Source: Paralithodes platypus (taxonomy: Eukaryota > Arthropoda > Malacostraca > Decapoda > Lithodidae). Taken from it: a DNA stretch of 64,000 nt. Shown here piece after piece: positions 10,494-21,349 of the stretch. Both the position numbers and the translations under genes were made by a program. The stretch spans positions 3,297,550-3,361,549 of the forward strand of contig CM064539.1 in assembly GCA_032716605.1 (NCBI GenBank), read 5' to 3'. How positions within the stretch are numbered: position 1 is the stretch's first letter; the number at the start of each line of letters is the position of its first letter. The notes under the pieces were generated by a model. The model saw nothing but the letters and a program-made list of their open reading frames with translations, was not told the DNA's origin and ran no database searches.

Positions 10494-12037
10494 CAATAAT
10501 ACATTAAATATTTACCCTATATGGCTTATAAATTGGTTAATTAAAACAAAATAACTTGACTTGACCCTTTACTTATTGTATCTCTCTCTGTCTCTCTCTG
10601 CAGCAGCAACCCCCCCCCCCCCCTCCCCTTGTGATAACGGTACGAGTGGGCACCAGAATAGAGAATCAATGTCAGGATAATGGACAAGTGTCAGTCAGAG
10701 TTCAAGGGCTCAGAGTCAAGCAAGCGTTTAAATTCAACCTAGTTGGGAGGGAAGGTATAGGTACAGTACAGTACCAGCCAACCATGGGAGTACTCCAAGG
10801 TTGACCATTTGGCGGAGTATAAAATTTGTTTTATGTCCTGTTTCATCACTTGGCTTCCGTTATTGACTTTGTATTTATGTTCCTCAGTTACACAAAGAAC
10901 AATACTAGCTTGCTGTTAATGTATATACACTCTTGCAATATACACAGTAAGCTAACATAATCAATTAATCATATTATATTCTTATCGTCTGGATGACGGG
11001 ATGTGAAAGCTTAGCAGGTAGCTCGTCGTCTAACCGTGGGAAAACTCTGAAGTATCACCCCGTAACATCCAGTAACCTGGGTTGAAAGCCAACTGTTTGG
11101 GGCAGGGATTGTGTGTCTGCACAATTAAAATCAATGTTCACCACAAGCCCAAAGTAGAAAGAAACTTAAGGGTTGCAAGAGGGACTCCGGTCTCGGCTTG
11201 CTGCTGGTGGTCTGTCTCCAAGGAATCCAGATCTAGTGAACCAGGGCCATTCAAACTGCCTCAGTTGACCTGACGCAATTTCCACTGGGGCCCCAATACT
11301 TGGATGTGTCCAGTCTCTGATCCAACTTTTAAGTTTGAGGGTGTTTCCACAATGGAATGAAGGCTGTCTATACCTTATGGTGATGATTCCCCTTCATATG
11401 ACACTGTTGTGAGGTGGAAAAGAAATGTCCTTAATTTTATCATGGATTTTCCGGGCACTGTAACCCTTCAAATGCAGGAAGTTAATCACGCTGTGAGCCT
11501 CAATCTTCTCCATCTTGCAGGTTACTGACATCTAGCGCCACCTGTAAAGAAAGTAAACGAGCTTAGGAGAACATTTTTGCACCATCATGCGCACAAGGAC
11601 CAGTCATTACACTGCCAACATTTCATCGACATAGCTCAATAACTTCCGGTGATAATTAAAACTTTACCATATCCCCTCCTATATCACCCCGGTGTTAGAT
11701 CATTACGGCACCAAAAGGGCGTCCAGTAAGAAATGTCCGATATCTCCAAGTACAGGATGTCTAGCCTCCCTCCCCCTCCCTCGGTGCCTCTCCAGCTCAC
11801 CATCCTCCAGTGTTTGTTTCTCATCCCAGTTATTAACTTCACTATTTCATCATCTCGTTCCTGCTCACACAATCAAATTCCAGTTTCTGACAGGATAACG
11901 CGAAAGAATATATTGGAATATTCGCGTGAAGAAAATAAAGAAGCAGTGGTTGGACAACGATACTTGGTAATCATTTTAATGGTTTTGACGACTTTTTGCA
12001 TTTACTAATAACTATTAGCTACTTTGAAACAATCAGC
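10491..12037. other. No recognisable gene; homopolymer C near 10609
   Basis: About 1.5 kb of apparently unique DNA. It contains a CT-rich stretch and a C run at 10609-10623, then mixed sequence with open frames of at most about 91 codons and no recognised domain. Confidence 0.4.
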
Positions 12038-12363
12038 TTAAGGGGGGATTTCCACTTAAGGGATGTTTTTCTTGACTCCCTTCTCCCTCATGTTTAGCCC
12101 CATTGCTTTTGATATTATAAAACGTTCGCCCCATTAGTTTAGCGATATTAAGAACTTTCACCCCATATTAAGACCTTTCGTGCCATTCAGGTGTCGATTT
12201 TATCCTGGCGAGCGATAGCGAGCCTGTAATTTAAGAGGAACCGGCCTTCGGCCGGGAAATTTTTCTACCGAAAAATGTACAAATTTATCTTGAAAGGGAC
12301 TCAAGGGGGTGTAATTTTAAGCTTGATGGAGGTCTAGGGAACAAACTAAATACCTCCCCTTAA
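12038..12363 (+). mobile_element. Family A element (A3)
   Basis: Both TTAA ends are intact and the hairpin GGCC-TTC-GGCC is complete. The second TTTTAAGA block is shortened as in A12 and A15 (CCCCATATTAAGACC), which marks a subfamily. Its right TTAA (12360-12363) is shared with the C element that follows. Confidence 0.8.
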
Positions 12364-12718
12364 GGGGGGTCACCGGCTTTCTTTATCTTTCTCTCCTTTT
12401 CTCTTTCCCTGGCTTGTATCCATTCGGACCCATTCAGCCAAATGTTTTAAGACGTTTATCCCCATCCAGGTGTCTTTTTCTTCCTGGCGAGCGATAGCGA
12501 GCCTGCATTGTATGTAGAAATCCGGCTTCGCCAGAGATTTTTCGGTAGCTTTCAAAACAAAAATATTTATATATGCTGGCTCGCTACCGCTCGCCAGTAA
12601 AACATTGACACTTGAATGGGGGTAAACGTCTTAAAACAGTAGGCTGAATGGGGCCGAATGGATACAAGCCAAAGAGAGAGGGAGTGAAAGAGAAACAAAG
12701 CGAGGTGGGCTCCCTTAA
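12360..12718. mobile_element. Family C element (C3)
   Basis: TTAAGGGGGGTCACCGG at the left, and a divergent right end, GAGGTGGGCTCCCTTAA, seen also in C4. The inverted arms carry GGCTTGTATCCATTCGG and its complement. The central GC hairpin is partly decayed (CCGGCTTCGCCAGAG). Confidence 0.75.
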
Positions 12719-12867
12719 CTATAGGTGCGTAGATCATCTATATCGTATAATGCCTACGGGAGGTATTAATTATGCAAATGACCTTTAAGTGTATGCATAA
12801 TAAATTGCTAATGAATAGCTATCTGCATAAGATCGCAGGGAATTATACTAACAATGATCGACAGTGT

Positions 12868-15800
12868 GGAAGAGTATGTAGGAAGAGTATGTAGGAAGAG
12901 TATGTAGGAAGAGTATGTAGGAAGAGTATGCAGGAAGAGTATGTAGGAAGAGTATGTAGGAAGAGTATGTAGGAAGAGTATGCAGGAAGAGTATGTAGGA
13001 AGAGTATGTAGGAAGAGTATGTAGGAAGAGTATGTAGGAAGAGTATGTAGGAAGAGTATGCAGGAAGAGTATGCAGGAAGAGTATGCAGGAAGAGTATGC
13101 AGGAAGAGTATGTAGGAAGAGTATGTAGGAAGAGTATGTAGGAAGAGTATGTAGGAAGAGTATGTAGGAAGAGTATGCAGGAAGAGTATGCAGGAAGAGT
13201 ATGTAGGAAGAGTATGTAGGAAGAGTATGTAGGAAGAGTATGCAGGAAGAGTATGTAGGAAGAGTATGTAGGAAGAGTATGTAGGAAGAGTATGTAGGAA
13301 GAGTATGCAGGAAGAGTATGCAGGAAGAGTATGTAGGAAGAGTATGTAGGAAGAGTATGTAGGAAGAGTATGCAGGAAGAGTATGTAGGAAGAGTATGTA
13401 GGAAGAGTATGTAGGAAGAGTATGTAGGAAGAGTATGTAGGAAGAGTATGTAGGAAGAGTATGTAGGAAGAGTATGTAGGAAGAGTATGTAGGAAGAGTA
13501 TGTAGGAAGAGTATGCAGGAAGAGTATGTAGGAAGAGTATGTAGGAAGAGTATGCAGGAAGAGTATGTAGGAAGAGTATGTAGGAAGAGTATGTAGGAAG
13601 AGTATGCAGGAAGAGTATGTAGGAAGAGTATGTAGGAAGAGTATGTAGGAAGAGTATGCAGGAAGAGTATGTAGGAAGAGTATGTAGGAAGAGTATGTAG
13701 GAAGAGTATGTAGGAAGAGTATGTAGGAAGAGTATGTAGGAAGAGTATGTAGGAAGAGTATGTAGGAAGAGTATGTAGGAAGAGTATGTAGGAAGAGTAT
13801 GTAGGAAGAGTATGTAGGAAGAGTATGCAGGAAGAGTATGTAGGAAGAGTATGTAGGAAGAGTATGTAGGAAGAGTATGCAGGAAGAGTATGTAGGAAGA
13901 GTATGTAGGAAGAGTATGTAGGAAGAGTATGCAGGAAGAGTATGTAGGAAGAGTATGCAGGAAGAGTATGTAGGAAGAGTATGTAGGAAGAGTATGTAGG
14001 AAGAGTATGTAGGAAGAGTATGTAGGAAGAGTATGCAGGAAGAGTATGTAGGAAGAGTATGCAGGAAGAGTATGTAGGAAGAGTATGTAGGAAGAGTATG
14101 TAGGAAGAGTATGTAGGAAGAGTATGTAGGAAGAGTATGCAGGAAGAGTATGTAGGAAGAGTATGCAGGAAGAGTATGTAGGAAGAGTATGCAGGAAGAG
14201 TATGTAGGAAGAGTATGTAGGAAGAGTATGCAGGAAGAGTATGCAGGAAGAGTATGTAGGAAGAGTATGTAGGAAGAGTATGTAGGAAGAGTATGTAGGA
14301 AGAGTATGTAGGAAGAGTATGTAGGAAGAGTATGTAGGAAGAGTATGCAGGAAGAGTATGTAGGAAGAGTATGTAGGAAGAGTATGTAGGAAGAGTATGT
14401 AGGAAGAGTATGTAGGAAGAGTATGTAGGAAGAGTATGTAGGAAGAGTATGCAGGAAGAGTATGTAGGAAGAGTATGTAGGAAGAGTATGCAGGAAGAGT
14501 ATGCAGGAAGAGTATGTAGGAAGAGTATGTAGGAAGAGTATGTAGGAAGAGTATGTAGGAAGAGTATGTAGGAAGAGTATGTAGGAAGAGTATGTAGGAA
14601 GAGTATGTAGGAAGAGTATGTAGGAAGAGTATGTAGGAAGAGTATGTAGGAAGAGTATGCAGGAAGAGTATGCAGGAAGAGTATGTAGGAAGAGTATGTA
14701 GGAAGAGTATGTAGGAAGAGTATGTAGGAAGAGTATGCAGGAAGAGTATGTAGGAAGAGTATGTAGGAAGAGTATGTAGGAAGAGTATGCAGGAAGAGTA
14801 TGTAGGAAGAGTATGTAGGAAGAGTATGTAGGAAGAGTATGTAGGAAGAGTATGCAGGAAGAGTATGTAGGAAGAGTATGTAGGAAGAGTATGTAGGAAG
14901 AGTATGTAGGAAGAGTATGCAGGAAGAGTATGTAGGAAGAGTATGTAGGAAGAGTATGTAGGAAGAGTATGTAGGAAGAGTATGCAGGAAGAGTATGTAG
15001 GAAGAGTATGTAGGAAGAGTATGTAGGAAGAGTATGTACGGAGAGTATGTAGGAAGAGTATGCAGGAAGAGTATGTAGGAAGAGTATGTAGGAAGAGTAT
15101 GTAGGAAGAGTATGTAGGAAGAGTATGTAGGAAGAGTATGTAGGAAGAGTATGTAGGAAGAGTATGCAGGAAGAGTATGTAGGAAGAGTATGTAGGAAGA
15201 GTATGTAGGAAGAGTATGTAGGAAGAGTATGTAGGAAGAGTATGCAGGAAGAGTATGTAGGAAGAGTATGCAGGAAGAGTATGTAGGAAGAGTATGTAGG
15301 AAGAGTATGTAGGAAGAGTATGTAGGAAGAGTATGTAGGAAGAGTATGTAGGAAGAGTATGTAGGAAGAGTATGTAGGAAGAGTATGTAGGAAGAGTATG
15401 TAGGAAGAGTATGCAGGAAGAGTATGTAGGAAGAGTATGTAGGAAGAGTATGTAGGAAGAGTATGTAGGAAGAGTATGTAGGAAGAGTATGTAGGAAGAG
15501 TATGCAGGAAGAGTATGTAGGAAGAGTATGTAGGAAGAGTATGTAGGAAGAGTATGCAGGAAGAGTATGTAGGAAGAGTATGTAGGAAGAGAATGTAGGA
15601 AGAGTATGTAGGAAGAGTATGTAGGAAGAGTATGTAGGAAGAGTATGTAGGAAGAGTATGCAGGAAGAGTATGTAGGAAGAGTATGTAGGAAGAGTATGT
15701 AGGAAGAGTATGCAGGAAGAGTATGTAGGAAGAGTATGTAGGAAGAGAATGTAGGAAGAGTATGTAGGAAGAGTATGTAGGAAGAGTATGTAGGAAGAGT

Positions 15801-16375
15801 ATGTAGGAAGAGTATGTAGGAAGAGTATGTAGGAAGAGTATGTAGGAAGAGTATGTAGGAAGAGTATGTAGGAAGAGTATGCAGGAAGAGTATGTAGGAA
15901 GAGTATGTAGGAAGAGTATGTAGGAAGAGTATGCAGGAAGAGTATGTAGGAAGAGTATGTAGGAAGAGTATGTAGGAAGAGTATGCAGGAAGAGTATGTA
16001 GGAAGAGTATGCAGGAAGAGTATGTAGGAAGAGTATGTAGGAAGAGTATGTAGGAAGAGTATGTAGGAAGAGTATGTAGGAAGAGTATGTAGGAAGAGTA
16101 TGCAGGAAGAGTATGTAGGAAGAGTATGTAGGAAGAGTATGTAGGAAGAGTATGCAGGAAGAGTATGTAGGAAGAGTATGCAGGAAGAGTATGCAGGAAG
16201 AGTATGCAGGAAGAGTATGTAGGAAGAGTATGTAGGAAGAGTATGTAGGAAGAGTATGTAGGAAGAGTATGTAGGAAGAGTATGTAGGAAGAGTATGTAG
16301 GAAGAGTATGTAGGAAGAGTATGTAGGAAGAGTATGTAGGAAGAGTATGTAGGAAGAGTATGTAGGAAGAGTATT
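12868..16375. repeat. 3.5-kb array of a 13-bp unit
   Basis: About 270 head-to-tail copies of GGAAGAGTATGTA, with GGAAGAGTATGCA as the common variant. Rare variants are GAGAATG (15591 and 15747) and one TACGGAG (near 15038). Thirteen is not a multiple of three and the unit lacks stops on the minus strand, so the array reads as a 1184-codon frame repeating TLPTYSSYILFLH. That frame is a by-product. The two GAGAATG variants sit exactly 156 bp (12 units) apart in matching contexts, evidence of block duplication. Confidence 0.95.
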
Positions 16376-16401
16376 AATTACTGATACACATAAGCTGGTC
16401 A

Positions 16402-16737
16402 TTAAGGGGAGATTTCCACTTGAGGGATTTTTTTCTTTACCTCTTTCTCCCTCATGTTTAGCCCCATTGTTTTTTAGATTTTAAGACGTTCGCACCATTA
16501 GTTTGGCGATTTTAAGAACTTTCACCCCATTTATGTCACTTTTAAGACCTTTCGTGCCATTTAGGTGTCGATTTTTTCCTGGCGAGCGATAGCGAGCCTG
16601 TAATATAAGATGTCCCGGCCAAAGGCCGTGACATTTTTCTACCGAAAAATGTACAAATTTATCTTGAAAGGGGGTCAAGGGGGTGTAATTTCAAGCTTGA
16701 TGGAAGTCTAGGAAACACACTAAAAACCTCCCCTTAA
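16402..16737 (+). mobile_element. Family A element (A4)
   Basis: Complete, with intact TTAA ends. The GC hairpin here is GGCC-AAA-GGCC, so the stem is kept while the loop differs from the usual TTC. It follows the 13-bp array by 26 bases. Confidence 0.8.
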
Positions 16738-16780
16738 TCACGGGCATCACCACAGAATAATAACATGTATTATTTAATTT

Positions 16781-16918
16781 GTTTTCCACCAACCCACTTC
16801 ACTTCTAAACTCAATTAATGAAATCAACAAATACATGTGGCACTCCAAGGACTGGAACCTAGGATACTCACATCGAAGTTCCGCGGACTTATGCATTACG
16901 CTATCAAGTCAGTTATAG
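16781..16918 (-). mobile_element. tRNA-derived SINE
   Basis: Read on the minus strand: TTGATAGCGTAATGCATAAG (A-box region), then a degenerate B-box (GGTTCCAGTCC), then ACATGTATTTGTTGATTTC and a tail through ATTAATTGAGTTTAGAAG to GGTGGAAAAC. It matches 43872-44006 closely in order and spacing. The acceptor arm does not pair, so it is not a tRNA gene. Confidence 0.7.
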
Positions 16919-16930
16919 AGTTATAGAATT

Positions 16931-17030
16931 ATTATGTTCCTTCCAACAACCAACCATACTCCTAAAATCGATTAATGAAATTTACAAACACATGTGGCAG
17001 TCCGTGGATTCGAACCCAGGATAATAGAAT
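16931..17030 (-). mobile_element. tRNA-derived SINE, partial
   Basis: Same SINE family and orientation as the neighbour at 16781-16918. It retains the B-box (GGGTTCGAATCC on the minus strand) and the 3' part with CACATGTGTTTGTAAATTTC; the A-box region is lost. The two copies lie in tandem. Confidence 0.65.
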
Positions 17031-17188
17031 ATGGTTGTGGTTAGGTCAGGTGGGGCAAAGTAGAAGGAAATAGTCTCTGAATGTGGGATTGTGTAGAACC
17101 AAATTGATCCTAAGTGAGAGTGAGGGTATTACAATGTAGTAGCCTCCTTCACCAGTCCCTAGGGAGAGTCACACACTGGTAACAGACA

Positions 17189-17276
17189 CACAAACACACC
17201 TACACTCTCTAGACACACACAAACACACTCTCTAGACACACACAAACTACACTCTCTAGACACACACAAACACACT
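17189..17276. repeat. CTCTCTAGACACACACAAAC minisatellite, left part
   Basis: Four units of the array that continues at 21350-23463. The LINE between them was apparently inserted into the array. The last in-frame TAG upstream of the LINE ORF1 lies in this part (17257-17259). Confidence 0.85.
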
Positions 17277-17517
17277 CGCCCCAACGTCATCTGCCAACAA
17301 TCCAACACCTGCAGTAGACACTGCAGCAGATGCTTCTGATGAACCTGAGCCGACATCAAACCAGGACAGCCGCCCTGTTCACCTTAGTCTCTCCCCCACT
17401 CCTCGTGCAAGAAGCCTGCTAGCACGAACAGTACCAACCCCTCGCCCCCGTTCTAACCACTCCTCTCCCCGACCTGTACGTAGAGTCCCGCCACCACAGG
17501 TTTCCGGATTTACACCA

Positions 17518-18159
17518 GTGAGGAATGGTGCACGGCCAACGCAGAAAAGGTCTCATCTACCAGTCACAATGTCCAACAGATTTGAGATATTGGTAGAGAT
17601 GGAAGACAAACCAGAAGAGACCAGGCTCGTGGGGGATTCCATCCTACGAGGACAGGTCGAAGAGTTCTGCGACAGAGTCCCAAATCAACGAAAAAGATTT
17701 TGCATCCCAGGAGCTGGACTGGACGACATTGTGGAAGCCTTTGAAGATACCACAAAGAATGCAAATGAAAATACCCTTTTTGTCATCCATGCTGGTTCAA
17801 ATGACGTCATGCGCACCAGATCCGAAGAGTTGATGGAGAAATATCGCAAGATGATCCAGCACTACAAAAACAAGTCAAGGAATATCATCATCTCAGGCAT
17901 TCTCCCCAAGATCGACGCACCTGACAAATTCTACGACAAGGCTTTCAGCACAAATAGCCGACTAAAACATTTGTGTCTGAGGGAAGAAGTTGAATTCATC
18001 AACCTCTGGGACAACTTCTACAACCAGCCTACTCTGTTCCGCAAGGATGGCACTCATCTAAACCCTGTGGGTTCAGCACGCATGGGTCGTCTCCTACACG
18101 AAGCAGTCCGCAGCCATGGATCAAAAAACGCCATCCGAGAAGAAGCAGCAGTGACATAA
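17518..18159 (+). CDS. LINE ORF1 protein with SGNH/GDSL esterase-like domain
   Basis: Encodes an esterase-like ORF1 protein as known in the CR1 group, where it is thought to aid retrotransposition in the RNA particle. Visible SGNH blocks are GDSILRGQ (block I, serine in GDS), a GLDD loop, HAGSNDV (block III, GxND-like) and DGTHLNPVGSARM (block V, Asp and His of the triad), so catalytic residues look intact. The N-terminal NRFEILVEMED stretch is typical. The frame is open upstream to 17260 and encodes Pro/Arg/Ser-rich sequence without an ATG. The position 17518 codon is GTG and the first ATG is 17569, so the true start is uncertain and the N-terminus may be truncated. Confidence 0.8.
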   Translation: MRNGARPTQKRSHLPVTMSNRFEILVEMEDKPEETRLVGDSILRGQVEEFCDRVPNQRKRFCIPGAGLDDIVEAFEDTTKNANENTLFVIHAGSNDVMRTRSEELMEKYRKMIQHYKNKSRNIIISGILPKIDAPDKFYDKAFSTNSRLKHLCLREEVEFINLWDNFYNQPTLFRKDGTHLNPVGSARMGRLLHEAVRSHGSKNAIREEAAVT

Positions 18160-18241
18160 ATCATCCAACGCCAAGAAAAAACAGAGGCAACCGAGGACCA
18201 CCAGCGATAAGGACCGAAGACAGCGAGGACCGAGGACAGCC

Positions 18242-21120
18242 ATGAACATAAATGTAGATCCGACAAGAACCAAAAATATTATTAAAGAGCGTTCCGTGAG
18301 TTCTAAAATAACAAATTTAAAGGTTTTCTATGCAAACGCTCGTAGCATACGCAATAAATTTTCAGATTTAGAGGAGCTAGTGTTTACAGAAAATTATGAT
18401 GTGATTGGCATAACAGAATCTTGGCTCAATACAGAAGATAGAGACTTTTAGCAGAGTATTCACTTCCCGGTTATGTAATGTTTGAGAAAAGCCGAATAAA
18501 TCGAAATGGAGGTGGCGTTTTACTTTATATCAAAGAAAGTCTTAACCCTACCCTCTTGTCAAAACCTCAAATTGTGAACGTCGACGCATCTTTTGTGCTA
18601 ATAAAGAATAATAAAGGTACCAAAATAATACTTGCATTAATATACAGACCTTCAGCTCAATCAGTGCAAACTGACCGAGAAATTTACGAACAAATTGCAG
18701 ATGTAAGTAACTCACAAGATACCGTAATTTTTGGTGACTTTAATTTACCTGTGACCAAGTGGGGCGATACTCTTACTTCACACTCCGGACATGACTTGTA
18801 TACGAACTTGCAAGAGAGTTCGCTTTATCAATTTGTTGGAACGCCGACCCGTGGTAATAACGTTCTTGACATTGTACTTGCAACAAAAGAAGAATTAATA
18901 GAGAATTTGAATGTTGGTGATGAATTCAGTAACAGCGACCATCGTACGATAACTTTCACTTTAAAGTTTACTAGTAACGAACCAAATAGTAGCATCGAAA
19001 AAGTCCCTAATTTCAAGAAAGCAAACTTCCATAAACTTAGAGCTATGTTTAAAGAAACTGACTGGAGCTTTTTAATTCACAATAACGACATAAATACATC
19101 TTGGAAGTTATTCGAAGCCACTTACCTAAAAGCAGTGCAAGACTGCATACCATCAAAAACTCGGCGTCCAGGCCATAATAATAAGCCCAAATGGTGGAAT
19201 AAAGATATTTCAAACTGCCTGCTTGCTAAAAAATGTGCTAATGATAGATTAAAATCCTCACAAAATGACGAAGAACGGCTGAAATTTGTAGAGCTACGAC
19301 GCAAAGCCAAAAAGTTAATTAAGCAAAGTAAAAAGACCTTAGAGTTACATATTGCGAATCAAAGTAAAACAAACCCGAAAGAATTCTATAGTTATATCAG
19401 AAAGAAAAAAGTTGTTACTTCAACTGTTGGACCGTTAGTCGATGAAAATGGAGAATACACCAAAGACGAAGAACAAATGAGTAATGCCCTCAATACCTTC
19501 TTTGCATCAGTTTTTACAACAGAAGACCTCAGTGATATCCCTACACCATCGCCGATTCAGATTGATAATTCAGATGTTCTAAGCAATATCACCGTTACAG
19601 AGAGAGAAGTATTGAATTGTTTAGATAAACTCAAGGTAAATAAAACGCCAGGACCTGATACAATCTCGCCTAGAGTTCTAAAGGAAGCTAAGGATGAGCT
19701 CTCTAAACCACTGACATTACTATTCAATAAATCCTTGCAGTCTGGAACTATGCCCGATCAGTGGAAGCTAGCCAACGTAACACCGATATTCAAAAAAGGC
19801 AGCAAATCCCTACCCAGTAACTATCGTCCAATTAGCTTAACCTCAGTTGTATGTAAAATGCTAGAAACGGTCATACGAGACAGACTCGTAAATCACTTAG
19901 AGGAAAATAACATACTTAAAGATACTCAACACGGCTTTCGTAAAAAACGTTCCTGTTTAACAAACCTCTTAGACTTCTTCCACGATATCCTCAACCTCTA
20001 CGATGAGAGTAAAGCTGTAGATATTATATACCTTGATTTTCAAAAGGCCTTTGACAAAGTTCCCCACAAACGTTTACTGCTAAAACTAAAAGCGCATGGA
20101 ATACAAGACGGTGTGTTGAAATGGATAGAAAATTGGCTCAGCGACAGAAAGCAAAGAGTAGTCATAAACGGTAAGGCATCAAAATGGACCAATGTAAGTA
20201 GCGGGGTACCCCAGGGATCGGTACTAGGACCAATTCTCTTTCTAATTTACATCAACGACATAGATGAGGGTCTCACCTGTACAATCTCAAAATTTGCTGA
20301 CGATACAAAAATTGCAAATAGCGTACTCTCAAAAGAACAAGTTGACGATATGCAACACAATCTAGATAAATTGTCATGTTGGGCCCAAATTTGACAAATG
20401 AGTTTCAATGCGGATAAATGTAAAGTACTACATATCGGATACCTAAATGAGAAAGCAAACAATTCGATGAATGGCACTCAGCTTAAGAATGTAAACAGAG
20501 AAACCGATCTGGGAGTAACAATATCGAGTAACCTAAAACCGAGTCAACAATGTTCAGAAGTTGTTAAGAAGGCAAACAAAATAATTGGCTTTATAGGCAG
20601 GTCATTTGAGCATAAATCCAAAGAAGTTATCCTAACCCTTTACAATTCATTAGTCCGCCCTCTTCTGGAATACTGCGTTCAATCCTGGTGCCCTTATTAC
20701 CAAAAAGATATAAACAAGCTAGAACGAGTTCAACGTAGAGTTACCAAAATGATACCTAGCCTAAAGAACAAACCATACGAAGAGCGTCTTAGAGAATTAA
20801 ATCTATTTCCTTTAACCCAGCGCAGATTAAGAGGTGACTTAATTCAAGTGTTCAAAATCATCAAAGGCATCGACAATATGAACTGTAGTAAGTACTTCAC
20901 TATCGACCAATCTAATTACACGCGGGGAAACGGTTGCAAAATTATTGGTAAATCTTTTAACTCACACGAATCTAAGAATTTCTTCTTCAATCGAGTTGTC
21001 AACTTGTGGAATGGGCTTCCCCGAAACGTTATAGACTGCATCACCGTTGATTCATTTAAACTCCGCCTAGACAAATATCTCGCATCAAACCCGCGACTGA
21101 CTGCGTTTGTAAATGAATAA
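18242..21120 (+). pseudogene. LINE ORF2: endonuclease-reverse transcriptase, two lesions
   Basis: About 959 codons. The N-terminal APE-type endonuclease shows FYANARSIRNKF, IGITESWLN (about 18400-18430), FGDFNLP (about 18731) and SDHRTITF (about 18933). The reverse transcriptase shows NYRPISLTS, YLDFQKAFDKVPHKRLL (about 20030), GVPQGSVLGPILF (about 20203) and the catalytic FADD (about 20293). The C-terminal region ends with NLWNGLPRNVI and LDKYLAS, typical of CR1-group proteins. Lesion one is a one-base loss at about 18446-18449, splitting 18242-18451 from the rest. Lesion two is an in-frame TGA at 20392-20394, just after the FADD region. Otherwise it is uninterrupted. Confidence 0.9.
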
Positions 21121-21349
21121 CTTTATTTTATCCCCCCCTCAGTTACTAACCAATCTGTCCCCTACTAACTTCCTAATCCTGCCACGGACATTAGTTCCAG
21201 GGCAGTATTTCCCTTTCCAATGTTCCCTTACCCACTCTAAACCACTGTTTGGACACTTGATCCTCAGTGTTTTGGAGGACAAGCAACCTAGAAGGGTCAC
21301 TAGATCTGTTGTTGCTTGATTTCCTTTGTACTTTGTACTCCTTTGTACT

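Larger units (their letters stand above)
17277..21349 (+). mobile_element. CR1-group LINE, nearly full length
   Basis: A non-LTR retrotransposon of about 4.07 kb with ORF1 (SGNH esterase-like), an 82-bp spacer, ORF2 (endonuclease plus reverse transcriptase) and a 3' tail. The 3' end is recognisable because a 5'-truncated copy at 58172-58535 ends at the same place in repeats of a TTTGTACTCC-type unit; here the tail is about 21325-21349. Both flanks are CTCTAGACACACA minisatellite. Target-site duplication cannot be judged inside a tandem array. ORF2 carries one frameshift and one stop, so this copy looks recently inactivated. Confidence 0.85.

Noticed and set aside
12848..16402. 1184-codon minus-strand open frame repeating TLPTYSSYILFLH
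   Set aside because: It is the translation of a 13-bp tandem array that lacks stop codons; unit length and variants follow DNA, not codons.
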